64,000 nt of DNA from Neofusicoccum parvum (Eukaryota; Ascomycota; Dothideomycetes; Botryosphaeriales; Botryosphaeriaceae). The notes beneath the pieces were generated by a model. The model saw nothing but the letters and a program-made list of their open reading frames with translations. It was not told the DNA's origin and searched no databases. Both the position numbers and the translations under genes were made by a program. Numbering within the stretch: position 1 is the stretch's first letter; each line of letters starts with the position of its first letter. Location of the stretch: assembly GCA_020912385.1 (NCBI GenBank), contig CP087212.1:1-64000 (forward strand), read 5' to 3'. Positions 23,100 through 33,471 of the stretch are shown here, one piece after another.

Positions 23100-24255
23100 C
23101 CTGAGGTTGAGCCCTGACATTATTCTTCAATTGTTAAGAGCCTTATATGGCCTTAAGTAATCCCCTACTCTCTGGAGCAATCATCTCTCAGTAACGCTTC
23201 AAAAACTCGGACTCTCACCCGTACCAGGAGTCAATTACCTTTTCGCCAATAAGTTCATGCTCCTATTCTTCTATGTGGATGACATTGCAGTCATCTATGC
23301 AAAGCAGAACGAGCACAAAGTGGATAAACTCCAACGCAGACTCCAAGACACTTATTAACTCCGCATTCTTAGTGAACTCGAGTGGTTCCTTACAATCAGG
23401 ATCATTAGAGACAGACCCTAAAGAAAGCTTTGGCTTTGTCAGGATTCCTATATTGAGAAGATTACAGCCAAGTTCAATATTTAAGGAAAGCTCCCACTAA
23501 CGCCTCTTCCAGTTGAGGACCTCCAGGCCTCCCAGGATCAAGCCTTAGCATAGGATATTCACACCTACTAATAGAAGATTGGGTTAATCAACTTCGCAGC
23601 AGTCGTCACGCGTCCAGACATTATACAAGCAGCCTCAAGGCTTGTAGAATACCTACAGAACCCCTCTTAAAGACACTAACAGCTCGCTACACGGGTCATT
23701 CAGTACCTTTTAGTAACCAAGTACCTTGCAATCGAGTTCAATGCTCTATAGACGGAACCAAAGAACATCTTCTTAGCCTACAGCGATGCCTCATTTGCAA
23801 ATGACCTAGACACAAGAAGATCCGCCCAAGGCTACGTCTTTCAGCTCTTTAGTGGCCCCATTGACTGGAAAGCAAGCAAGCAGAAGACTGTCACTACCTC
23901 AAGCACTGAAGCCGAGTTTCTCTCCCTATTAACCACAGCAAAGGAGCTTCTATGGTGGGAAAGACTCTTTCAGCATATACGCTTCAATCTAGACCATCAC
24001 TTGTTTATACAATGTGATAACAGGCAAACAATACGCCTCCTTGACGAATCCACACCTAAGCTTACCACCAAGTTGCGCCATGTGGATATCCATCAGCACT
24101 GGCTCCGCCAGGAAGTCAAAACCAAGCGTATCAGACTTCAGTGGACTCCCTCAGCTGAAATGGTAGTAGATGGCTTCACCAAGCCTCTTCCCCCTCAAAG
24201 ATTCAAGCAATTTGTCAAGCAATTGAACCTTACAGATATCAGAGAGCTCATTTAG
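23100..24255 (+). pseudogene. Ty1/Copia pol 3' fragment (RT end and RNase H)
   Basis: A plus-strand frame with Copia signatures: LRALYGLK (about 23135), FYVDDIAVIYAK (about 23267) and RNase H segments SDASFANDLDTRRSAQGY, SSTEAEFLSL, VDIHQHWLRQEV and DGFTKPLPPQRF. It has several TAG/TAA stops and ends in a normal TAG at 24253. The 5' two thirds of the element are missing; the Gypsy LTR abuts it. Confidence 0.88.
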
Positions 24256-24800
24256 CCCTCAGGTATCACAGCCACCGACAACATTCCTAAAAGGAATTGA
24301 ACTCGAGCAATACTCCCTAAATTGGACCCTTTCCTTGCGCACTTCCTTCCCACTACATCTACAGCAAAATTTCTTTAAGTATACAAGTCAGCATATCAGA
24401 TCAGCCCTAGTACCAGCAACTTCTTCTGTCAGAACAAGCACCGGACTGCTTATTCTGAAGGGGGTGTGTCAACCACACGAGCCCGCAATCACGTGCTTCA
24501 TCTTTTCGTTCAACAAAAAGCTACACTAGCCTCAACACTACCCCTTTGCTCCCCTTCTTACTATAGCCAAGGTTAATGAAAGAGCCACCGTGTTCTTCCA
24601 AACGAGTAGTATATAGTTAGCTCAGATAGCCTTAATTTACAAGACAGCGGCGTCTTACTTTCTCGCACCGTTCGACATCTATTCTATAAGATTCGCGAGA
24701 CACGTCGGCTCTCCGCATCAGTGCTTACTATTAAGTTCTTCGTCATCACTAATCAGCACTAAGAAGCGGCTTGTAGAAATTGTTAGCCTTCTCGTCGAGC
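24256..24800 (+). repeat. Copia 3' untranslated region and probable partial LTR
   Basis: After the pol stop a purine tract (CTGAAGGGGG, to 24464) is followed by TGTGTCAACCACACGAGCCC, the expected start of a Copia LTR at 24465. A clear ACA-type end is not visible, so the right boundary (about 24800) is approximate and the LTR is probably truncated. Confidence 0.55.
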
Positions 24801-24832
24801 ACTTTATTAGCAACCCCAGAGGCGCCTACTGC

Positions 24833-25149
24833 AGCATTCATGCCGATTCACAGTAACCCAAACTTCGCCGGATGGAGGTGGTGAACTCAACCACCCCTGG
24901 CGCCATTGGCCCCTCCAGCGGCCAAACACCACCATCGCGATTATTGTTGCCTCCGGCTTCGCCCTTATTTGCAGGACCGTAGGCTTCTACTGCCAGACCA
25001 CCACCGTGCTTCATACCCACGTCCAAAGGCTGCTGCACATGGCCGCCGCCAGGAGCACATCAATCGCCGACAATGATGGCGCCCGGGAAGACAAGTTTCG
25101 GATGGCACATGAAGTGGAGAAGTATGCCAGCGCGATAATCAGTGGCTAG
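24833..25149 (+). pseudogene. Unrecognised 3' gene fragment with a hydrophobic segment
   Basis: A plus-strand frame of about 100 codons ends at TAG 25147-25149. It includes PNTTIAIIVASGFALICRTV, a plausible membrane segment, followed by a charged helix REDKFRMAHEVEKYAS. There is no start codon in frame and no recognisable family. It may be the 3' exon of a gene cut by the adjacent transposon, or chance. Confidence 0.3.
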
Positions 25150-25179
25150 AGCCGCGGGTAACAACGGATTAGGAAAGAG

Positions 25180-25523
25180 GAGGCTGGACGGTCGCGGTGG
25201 GGTGCTGCTGCGCCAGCGCGAGCGTGACGAAGGCGCCGGGCCCGCAGCCGATGTCGAGGATTTTGGACGGGTCGGCGGTGGAGAGGGGCGCGAAGGTTGC
25301 GCGGCCGTTTTGCATGGACACGATGGCCGCGTGCTGGGTCACCAGCCGGTCGCGCTCTTTTTCACTGTGCCGTGGGGATCAGCCGCTTTTCAGGCAACGG
25401 TTGCGTTCCAGAAGGGATTCAAGGAGCCCACTCGTTTGGAAGAAGGTATTTCGAGGTTGTTGCATGGTAGGTACGCTCAGACGGATCACCATGGACAATG
25501 GGAGTTTCCGTTGCGGCCGTCAT
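25180..25523 (-). pseudogene. LaeA-like SAM-dependent methyltransferase, truncated after motif I
   Basis: ATG at 25523 opens exon 1 (25523-25432), which ends in KYLLPN. A 67-nt intron (25431-25365, GTGGGC...CACAG, with CTGAT) joins it in frame to DEKERDRLVTQH, then KILDIGCGPG, the SAM-binding motif I. The family signature 'Y-LPND-E--RL--QH' is restored exactly by splicing. About 15 residues after motif I the frame runs into TAA (about 25182) and the rest of the Rossmann domain is missing. LaeA-like methyltransferases often sit in or regulate secondary-metabolite clusters, but this fragment cannot be functional. Confidence 0.75.
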
Positions 25524-26584
25524 GATGTCTTGTTCCCTAAAGCCTGAGGTACTATGACAAGCTCTGTGGCAATCTTTTATACGTGCCTGCATTCGTAGCT
25601 GCAGAAAGCCTGGATAGAGCCCGTATGTGGGGTCGTCATAGTGTATTGCTGACTGAGGCTGACCATCAGCACTAGTCGCACACCAAAGACAGGGGTTCTT
25701 GTGTTGTTCGGCACAGCGCAACGGCAAAGATGTGAGTCAGAAGGCACGTGATTCTCCAATCGCCATTGTTAAACAGAGTAACGGCGTCGCTGGTTGCATG
25801 TCAACAGGTGAAAACGGTGGTTGAAACAGTCGCCCATCTCGCCATCGATACAACGACGAAGCGCCGTCGGGAAGAAGGCAAACCACACCATCACAGCACG
25901 TGGCAGCCGGGAAGAGATGCGAGCTGCCTTCCCCCACGCTGCTCGAACGCTGCGGCGGCCAACGGCCGGTCGGCAGCTGCGAACCGTGATTGCACGGCTT
26001 TAGTGACACGAGGGGCGCCGTTTCTTTGGCTCCGGGGCTTGCTACTGCGTTGGGAGAAGTTGTGGTTCAGGCGCCCGTGGAGCCTGGAAGTGAGGGCGTG
26101 CGCGGCGTGCGGGATGGCTGCGGGGGAAAGGGGGGGCTGGGGCACGGAGCTTGGTGTGGTGGGATTGGTAATGAGGACTGCTGGCCTAAGAGACTGTTTG
26201 CGGCAGGCGGTGTGGGTGGGAGAGAGAGAGACCGGAGGCGCGGTATGGTGGAGCGGGTCGGTTACGGAACTGGAGGGGTGGACTGCGGGCCCGTGGCAAG
26301 CTGACGCCTGGACGGTCACCGTTCTCCAGCTCCGGCGCGAGATCGGGCTGTCACGTGGTGGTTGGGCAGCGTAGGAAGCAGCGAAGCCATCGCCAACGCA
26401 GGGAAGGGCATTCCATGCTCGCCTCGTACGCGATGACGAGAGCAGAGTGTCGTGGGAGGATTAGTTGACGATCCAGACCTGGCTGCCGTTTTGACGTCCA
26501 ACTTAGACGGACGAGTAAGAATCGCATGGCAGGCACGTATACGGGCGTCGCCGAGGCATCAAGGCTTGATGTTTGACACATTGC
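25524..26584. other. Intergenic, GC-rich, no supported gene
   Basis: Several overlapping open frames occur on both strands because the segment is GC-rich, with G-rich runs near 26110-26280. None shows a domain, splice-consistent extension or a plausible start. This is the space between the methyltransferase fragment and the 3' end of the four-exon gene. I see no repeat signature. Confidence 0.5.
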
Positions 26585-27871
26585 TTAATATGTTCCCCGA
26601 TGGAGATTTTCTTGGTATTGCTGAGCTTCCTGGGAACCGTGCCACTGCATAGAAACAGGCCATCCTCCGCTCATTCCCGAATCACCCATCGGAAAAAGAT
26701 ACTCGTAGTCGAGCTGCTGCTGCTGCAACATTGGCGTGAGAGATGTATTTTGAGAATTCCGTGGTTCCAAGGGCTGCTCTTCAGTAGTAGGCCGCCGTAA
26801 ATCGCGTATAGCAGGCACTTGCGGATACGGGGTAGTTGCGAAAGCTGTAAATTCTTAATGCCTCTGCAGATATCTCGGCAGGATTATTTCAAAACGCACC
26901 AGGTGGCTGACCTGTCTCCGCTATTCCATCATCTATTAGTATGTGCAAACGTTTTCGTCCGCGATGTTCTTCGTTTCCTTCGGCATTCTCCTCGAATAAA
27001 CCTAATCTCTTCTCTCTTTGGTTGTAGCCTGCTGCAGCCAAATGAGCAGAGTTCTTGTGCGCGTGGGGTTGGTAAGTTGAGTGTATCGACGCCAACTGGG
27101 AATAGTGTTCTGGGTGAACGTCGTTTGGAAAGTCTACAGATCACAACGAGCCTCATATTAGAAACCGACTACTGGAAACACTTGTCTAGGAAATGGCTTT
27201 GATGCATACTGTCGTAGTTTGGCACCTGCTGTTTCTTCGGCCGTGCATATGAATCCTCGAGCCAGGACAATTCATCATTGATTCCTTTCGGGTTATGTTA
27301 GCGTCTTAAACAATTCGGTAAAAGGATTCATACCATTTTCCAATTTCTGATCCATCTGATATTGATCGTTTGTTTTGTGTCTGTATGAATTTTGTGCAAC
27401 TTCTCTTTTCATCTTTATGAGCAACTTCGCCGGGAGAGGTTTGATGTCGTCAAGGTTCTGCTCAGCCCAAGACCAGAAAAGATCCATCTGAGCTTTCCCG
27501 CCAATATTTCGCGTTTCATTCCACTCTTTATTTCTGAAAGACGCCATGACAAAAAGAATGACTCTACAAGGTACCGTCAGCGGCGGAGGTGACTCTCTTA
27601 ATTCCTCGAGGATCATGATATTCCTCAAGGGACGGTAAGACTCATTCCTGAGGTAGGATTCATTGGCGTATTTCTTTTTCCATGTCAGGGTCTTTTCCTT
27701 GAGCATTTCGAATGCCTTCACACTCTCAATGATTCCTCCTAGTTCCCTCATTGCGTGAATTAAGTTATCTCGCTGTTCGTCTGAAAGCTTGAGCACATGA
27801 AGTCGTTCCGCAGTGTTATATCCTTCGAACTTTTGACCTTTCCAGGCTAAGGCTAATGAGGTGGGATCCAT
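26585..27871 (-). CDS. Unknown protein, four exons, 368 aa
   Basis: Exons: 27871-27334, 27284-27210, 27133-26900, 26844-26585. Introns are 49, 76 and 55 nt with GTATGA/AAAG, GTATGC/GTAG and GTGCGT/ACAG ends; CTAAC and CTAAT branch-like words lie in the first two. Phases agree at all three junctions and the product ends at TAA 26587-26585. The N-terminal half is a helical, charged domain (starting MDPTSLALAWKG) with KKKYANES and the hydrophobic block PCRVILFVMASF. The C-terminal half is Gln/Pro/His-rich and disordered-looking, with MLQQQQLDYEYLFPMG near the end, like an activation tail. I do not recognise the family; a DNA- or protein-binding regulator is possible. No RIP-type stops are present. 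Confidence 0.8.
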
Positions 27872-28976
27872 CGCGACGAAAGGAAGGTCTAGAAAGATTG
27901 ATGGAAAATGGGATCAATCATGTCTGTCATCTGTTATTGGATAGTATATTAGCTGAGTCATTCATTCTGGGACGTCTTGGGGATCAACACCACGAGCACC
28001 AGTAATCAAGACAATCAAGTCATTTATTCATCGATTCCGACCGAATGAAAACGAAAATAGGGCGCGACGGAAGAAAGCTTACTCGAACGTGTTTCGCAGC
28101 GCTGACCCCTTATCTATCTGGCAGGTGCTCTAGGCTGCCAAGCGCCTAGGTAACCGCTTATCACTAGTTCCGTGTCTGACTCATATTGCGCTCTGAACAG
28201 TCTGTGTGATAAACAGTGCGTTCTTTAGACAATCTGTTCAACCGACATTGCGTCATTCCGACAGCCTGTTCCATTGATTGTCTTAGGAGTCCAAGGCAGT
28301 GTGTCACGCCACCCCGCTTTGAGCGGTTGAATACCATATTCACCGACGATCATGCTCTTGCCAGGTATCCTGCCATAGTCTCCATAAGCGCAAACGTCTC
28401 TAGGAAACACCAACAATACTACAAAAAGTCTAGCTATATTAGGCTATAGCCCTCCTCCGGCAAGCACCGAAGGATCTCTTTAGATTGTGAACTCTCGATT
28501 AGTCAGTCGGACGGACTCTTCTTTACATGTCGGAGAATGATTGCAGGGATAAGCTATACCCGCTTTTTAAAAGATGGCTGTGCATCCAGGCCTACTAAAG
28601 ATGTTAATCAGTTACATGACTAGTGGGCTACTTAATTAATATGCAAAAATATCACGGGATGCGGGCCAAAGGAAGTGTTTACACATGATTATTAGCTTTT
28701 ACACCTCTAGTACATGCGGTGTCTTATACCTTACTCGAGTAATATAGATGTAACTTCGAACCACGCGTAGAAGGATATTATACTAAGCGTAGATCTCGCG
28801 CCGAGCTAATAATATATCTACGTAAAGGTATATTACGGGAATCGTAACAGTAGAGGCAAGAAGTATACGACAATAGACGATAACAAAAGGCACTAGTAGT
28901 TCGTACGGAGCTTAGAATAGCCAATGTATTATACATTCAAACAGAGTCTATGAGATATAAAGAAAAATAGCATGTA
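27872..28976. other. Intergenic, partly AT-rich
   Basis: 27,872-28,450 has ordinary composition and would hold the promoter of the minus-strand unknown gene. 28,600-28,976 is AT-rich with TATATA/TACGT words resembling mutated repeat, and contains the 3' flank of the isomerase gene. No gene, LTR or inverted repeat is recognisable. Confidence 0.5.
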
Positions 28977-29765
28977 CTAAATATCCCCTTGTCCAATACT
29001 CCCTCCGGGATGGTTCTTACGGAATCTTGAATCGGCGGTCACGCCTGCAATCCAATCTATTACTGTGAGACACAGCATGTCTCCTACAGCCATGGCGACT
29101 ATGGTAGAAGTAGTGGGAGTTGATATCCCAAAACAGTCCTTCTCCGTCTTTGGAATTGGTGCAGGAACAAGAATAGAATCAGGCCGTGCCCTCAACAGGC
29201 AATTGGGTGCTGCCGTTTGAGATGTGATGATGATCACATTGATATCCGCGATATGAGGCATCAGACAAATGAGCTCGGGAGTTCTCCCTGAGTACGTGTA
29301 GATAACCACGCAGTCATTCTGTTGTTGCTATTAGCATTTTGCTTCCTCTGATTTCAGAAGTCCATACCGGGCGAACATCACCAATATCCCCATGCAAAGC
29401 CTCAGACGCATGCAGGAATGAGGAAGAAATTCCGACACTCCTGAATGTTGCCGCTGCTTTCATCCCCACTAAACCGCTTTTACCGATGCCGCAGAAAACA
29501 ACCTTTCCGCCTGCCTCGTGCGTGGTAACTATTTGTGCGACCGCACGTCCAAAGCCATCTCTCGCGTCATTGTCTGTTCGATAGGTCTGTGCAAGTTGCT
29601 GAAGTGCGGCTGCTTCGGTATCTAGGACAAGTTGTCCGCGTTCATGCACTTTCTCCCAAAATCCCTTCTCTTGTACAATAGATACCGTAGTATGATCCCC
29701 TTGCGCGAAGTCGTCAGCTCTGCCGCGGGGTAAGAATATATGGGCTGTTCACCTTGACATTCCAT
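28977..29765 (-). CDS. D-arabinose-5-phosphate isomerase-like SIS protein (KpsF/GutQ family)
   Basis: Interconverts D-ribulose-5-phosphate and D-arabinose-5-phosphate in characterised KpsF/GutQ/KdsD proteins. Exon 29649-29368 and exon 29318-28977 are joined in phase by a 49-nt intron (GTATGG...ACAACAG, branch GCTAAT). Motifs: VVFCGIGKSGLVG (phosphosugar loop), HASEALHGDIGDVRP, TYSGRTPEL (SIS S-G-x-T-x-E), STPTTSTIVAMAVGDML, and FRKNHPGGSIG, which carries the family's conserved His. No CBS domains follow, unlike bacterial enzymes of about 330 aa. The protein matches the family from about 29650; the 5' end is unresolved. The only nearby ATG (29765-29763) is in another frame and would need a further short intron. 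It is divergent from the lactone oxidase gene, sharing a promoter region of about 600 bp. Confidence 0.85.
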
Positions 29766-30349
29766 CGCCGTGTCCTAACGTGTTGTCCCCTTGGATTTGA
29801 ATGATGATTGTCTTATGGACCGTATTGCAGGCTGTTAGATTTATACAAGTGGATCGTAGTTATACGTGTGGTAAGCTATAGAGTACGTATCGCACGCATT
29901 GGAAGTTCAAGCGGGGTCAACCTGATACGAGTGTCTCGGAGAAGTATACCGGAGTGGATAGTGTGGTGTAGAGCGGCTCGTGACCCTAAAACCGCCAAGT
30001 CGGATATATTAACCAAGACTTTATGATCCACCAAAGCGATCGGAGACGCAAATTAGAGAAGTATGAGTGCTTTACAAGTGGTGATTGTTTGAACTCTATG
30101 GATTGTCCCTCTAATGGGCCTGCCCTAAGGGTAGATAGCTAAGGACTCATGGCAGACGCTAAGCTACATTTGGATTTCCTAATTAGACTACTTGCTTGGC
30201 AGTGACTTTCGTCTTTCAACAGTAATTAGTCTAAACCATATTCTAGTTATATATATTTAGTGCTTTCTCGTAAGGCCGCTAATCATTATTCATCTCCCTA
30301 CCCCGATCCTCGTAAGGTCTACCAACGAATCTATTCTTCATAGTCCTAA
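29766..30349. promoter_or_regulatory. Divergent promoter region, isomerase and lactone oxidase
   Basis: About 580 bp between two divergently transcribed genes of the same proposed pathway. A TATATATATTTAG run at about 30247-30259 lies roughly 95 bp before the lactone-oxidase ATG and could be its TATA element. A shared promoter would allow co-regulation. No operator is identified with confidence. Confidence 0.45.
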
Positions 30350-31915
30350 ATGGCCGGCATGGACCTATTCACACGGTCGCAGTACGCGAGTCGGGAGCTT
30401 TCCGAATACGATGCGCTCATCCTCAATGCCTCAAGAAACCACGTTCATTTCACCTGGGCGGGGACATTCTACTCTTACCCAGAGCTGTATTTCCGCCCAA
30501 CAACTCTATCCCAGATCCAGAACATTATCATCTCCGCACGCCGGTACAGGCGTCATGTTGTCGTCGTTGGCTCTGGGCACTCTCCAAGCGACCTGACATG
30601 TACCTCATCTTGGATGGTAAATCTCGACGGGATGAGTGAACTACTCCGGGTTAACGAGGAGAGGGGTACCGTAACGGTTCAGGCAGGAATACGTCTGTTC
30701 GAGTTGAACGCCAAGGCCAAGGAATACGGTCTCACATTGCCGAATCTTGGAAGCGTCAATCACCAGTCCATTGCAGGCGCCATCTCCACCGGAACGCACG
30801 GAAGTTCCTCCCGGCACGGCCTACTATCAGAAGGAGTGCGTAGTCTGAGGCTCGTGCTTGCGGATGGCTCCGTCGCTCGTTGTTCCCCAAGCGAGAACAT
30901 CGATCTCTTTCGTGCTGCGCTCCTCTCCCTAGGAGCACTTGGCATTCTCTTCGAAGTCGAATATCAAATGGTACCACATGGCAACATTCGTTGGAAACAA
31001 ACGGTCAAACCGCTTGACGACATTCTCAGCTTCTGGGATGACGGCCTATGGACCGGTAGAGAGTTCACCCGGATCTGGTGGACCGCATACACTAAGCGTG
31101 CTGTAGTCTGGTCGGCGGATAAGTCAGCAGAGCCCATCCAACAGGCTGCTGGATGGCAGCAGCATCTTGCAAATTATCTGCCGTACCAGCCGCTTCTTTG
31201 GCTTGCAAACTGTCTACCAGCTTTGCTCCCGGCTATCGAATGGGCCTTTTCCGGAGTACGGTACGGTTTCAGAAATAATACTACCATGTCCGGTGTTGAG
31301 CCACAGGATACGGGCCTGCTCATGGACTGTCTTTTCTCGCAATTCGTCAACGAGTGGGCGCTTCCCCTCCGAAAGGGTCCCGAGGCGATCATACGTCTAT
31401 CTGCTTGGATTCACGGGGATGAACGGATCGCCCAAATCCCTTTCCCCAGTACTAACGTATGGATCAACGGCCCGATCGAGGTGCGCATCGTCGATACTTC
31501 GTGTTCAACGTCTAACCGCCCCTTCCTGGACCCGAGTTTCTCCGACGAACCCACGCTATACCTGAACGCAACGCTATTCCGGCCATTCGGATACGACCCG
31601 CCTTTCTATAAGCGTTTCTCCGATGGTTTTGAGTGGTTAATGAAGGATCTTGGCGGACGGCCTCATTGGGCCAAGAATTTCCACAGCATTAATCACGCAG
31701 AGTTGCAGGGGATGTACCGGGGAGACCTGACCAGCTGGCTTGATGCTCGTGCCAAGGCGGATCCTGATGGAATGTTCGTGGGTGAGTGGCACCGCCGCAC
31801 ACTCTTACCACAAATCGACCAGCTACCATATTTACCATTGGAGGAGAGGAAAGCTGAGCGCAATGCTCGAAAGATAGGCGGTCTTAGTTGGTTCGGTGGA
31901 AAGCGCCAGGCGTGA
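30350..31915 (+). CDS. ALO1: D-arabinono-1,4-lactone oxidase
   Basis: 521 aa, intronless, ATG at 30350, TGA at 31913. The yeast enzyme is a mitochondrial outer-membrane FAD oxidase that makes D-erythroascorbate and H2O2 from D-arabinono-1,4-lactone. The VAO/PCMH FAD domain (about residues 30-205) has VVVVGSGHSPSDLTCTSSW, with the His expected to hold covalent FAD, and LGSVNHQSIAGAISTGTHGS. The C-terminal ALO domain ends with GGRPHWAKNFH, matching the family HWAK motif. Length fits fungal ALO proteins (about 525-560). All residues I can check are intact and there are no RIP-type stops, so it is probably functional. Plant and animal relatives (galactono- and gulono-lactone oxidases) are less likely substrates here because Ara2-like and A5P-isomerase genes are neighbours. 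Confidence 0.93.
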   Translation: MAGMDLFTRSQYASRELSEYDALILNASRNHVHFTWAGTFYSYPELYFRPTTLSQIQNIIISARRYRRHVVVVGSGHSPSDLTCTSSWMVNLDGMSELLRVNEERGTVTVQAGIRLFELNAKAKEYGLTLPNLGSVNHQSIAGAISTGTHGSSSRHGLLSEGVRSLRLVLADGSVARCSPSENIDLFRAALLSLGALGILFEVEYQMVPHGNIRWKQTVKPLDDILSFWDDGLWTGREFTRIWWTAYTKRAVVWSADKSAEPIQQAAGWQQHLANYLPYQPLLWLANCLPALLPAIEWAFSGVRYGFRNNTTMSGVEPQDTGLLMDCLFSQFVNEWALPLRKGPEAIIRLSAWIHGDERIAQIPFPSTNVWINGPIEVRIVDTSCSTSNRPFLDPSFSDEPTLYLNATLFRPFGYDPPFYKRFSDGFEWLMKDLGGRPHWAKNFHSINHAELQGMYRGDLTSWLDARAKADPDGMFVGEWHRRTLLPQIDQLPYLPLEERKAERNARKIGGLSWFGGKRQA

Positions 31916-32081
31916 GCTTTGTTATGAATATTGTGTCTTAACTGTCGTCTCAGTTTTCACCTCCGTTTTGCTAGCTAGCCTCAATTCAGCTCACTTCATC
32001 GTGCCGTGGTGTGGTTTCCTACTTCGGCCTGTAATGGCCACTGCAGTGTCTTTTTTTCAATCTATTGTACGAGGATCACTT

Positions 32082-33191
32082 CTATTTTACATAAATATAT
32101 GTCGAGTAAGAAACAATTCCCGCCCCAATTACGTACTACTGCAAGTCAGCCTCGACATTTAGATTTGCGGTAGTTGCTTACCTGTTTCGATATGTGAAAG
32201 TCGAAGAAAATGTTACTGGCGAGGCAGGAGATAAGAATGCTGATACTCGTAGCGAAATTCTTTTCAATGTTATCCGAATACGCGACAACCATTGCGACCA
32301 GAATTCCCCCAACTGCCTGCATCGCGATGGCACCCCACACAGCCAGATTGTAACCCTCGAAGAACCCATATACAGCAATGTTGCGACCATCTTTCACTAG
32401 CATTGTCAAAACTGCAGGGAGCAACGAGAACATTGCCAGTTGAACGTTTCGGATCCAGAGATTTTTTGGACCACAGCCTTCCTTCAGGATTCTTTCAATG
32501 TAGACGCTTGCAAGGCCAGATAAGACGCAGGCAGACAGTACGGCAGCAAACCCAAGGAGCTTATTTCCCTCGCTCTTCCGGGCCAACCCTTCTCTTTTTG
32601 CGTCTTCTGCAGAGTTCAGGACGAGAACAATGCCCGAAACGAGCGATGCGAGGCTACCCCACCTCCGCAGCGTTAACCTCTTACCTAGCAGTATGGTACT
32701 GAATAGCGCCGTCGTGATGATTTTCAGCTGGTAGGTTATTTGGAACGTCGCCGCGTCCAAATTGCTGATCGCAATGTACTGCAACAGATTCTGGAATGTA
32801 TAGAGGATCGCGGCAACCGTCAACTTTCCGCTTGCAGCGTTGAAAACTTCGCCGAGAAATTGTTGCAGCATCTCATCCTTCGTTGAAGTATGTGCGTTTG
32901 AACGAAAATGGCAGATAGCCACAAGTGATGATAGGAGGAGCTTCATGACTTCGTTGAGGAGGACGGCCGTGCTGGTGAAATAACGGTGCGAGCTTGTCAA
33001 GGGCATGACCCGCGAGTAGTGCATCATCTGTCAGTCGGATTAGACGATTGTTGGTTTGAACTCTTACAGAACGTACGTACCAATATAAGAGCAGAGTTTT
33101 GAATTGTCAACTATAAAACTTCTCAGTAATGAGGAGCGGGCAAACAAAAATTGACACTCACCGCAATGAGACACAAAACTCGTGGTGACAT
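32082..33191 (-). CDS. UDP-galactose-type nucleotide-sugar transporter (SLC35A family)
   Basis: Four exons: 33191-33162, 33110-33081, 33027-32182, 32135-32082; introns 51, 53 and 46 nt (GTGAGT/ATAG, GTACGT/ACAG, GTAAGC/GTAG with CTGAC branch), all in phase 0. Product 319 aa with about ten membrane segments. Diagnostic blocks: VLCLIALTIQNSALIL across two junctions, then YSRVMP; NLDAATFQITYQLKIITTAL; SGLASVYIERILK; LWIRNVQLAMFS; SDNIEKNFATSISILIS; last membrane segment VIGAGIVSYSTYIYV. These are typical of SLC35A2/A3 Golgi antiporters for UDP-Gal or UDP-GlcNAc. An in-frame ATG further upstream (33320) exists but the conserved sequence starts at 33191. Genomes already carry housekeeping copies, so an extra subtelomeric one suggests a dedicated role. 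Confidence 0.9.
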
Positions 33192-33471
33192 GATGAAGGT
33201 AGATATAACTGATTCAACGTAACGAAGTGTAGTGTGCCCCATTGGAACACTCTGAGCGCTCGGGATAAAAGCCGTAAAGATATCGAACGTGACAGAATGA
33301 GGTTGAACAGTCATGCACACTGGGGGAAACGGTTGATTTATACGTTTCCTGTTTCACTAATGAAGGATGTGGGCCCGACAGAGCAATGTTACTCAGGGGA
33401 GGGAAAAATTAGCCAGGAAAAGGTAGTGTGGCTATTAGGCCATATAATCTACTTCTGCCGCGGTAAGCAGA

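Noticed and set aside
25748..26374. 208-codon frame and several others in the GC-rich spacer
   Set aside because: Overlapping frames on both strands, no domain, no splice support, biased Gly/Trp/Arg or Pro/His content.
24833..28976. Secondary-metabolite cluster next to the telomere
   Set aside because: Only a methyltransferase stub supports it; no PKS, NRPS, terpene synthase or P450 is present.
29319..29367. Apparent split of the SIS gene into two genes
   Set aside because: A 49-nt intron with branch GCTAAT joins them in phase within the conserved HGDIGDVRPND block.
29808..30026. 72-codon plus-strand frame upstream of the lactone oxidase
   Set aside because: No similarity to known proteins and lies in the divergent promoter; likely chance.
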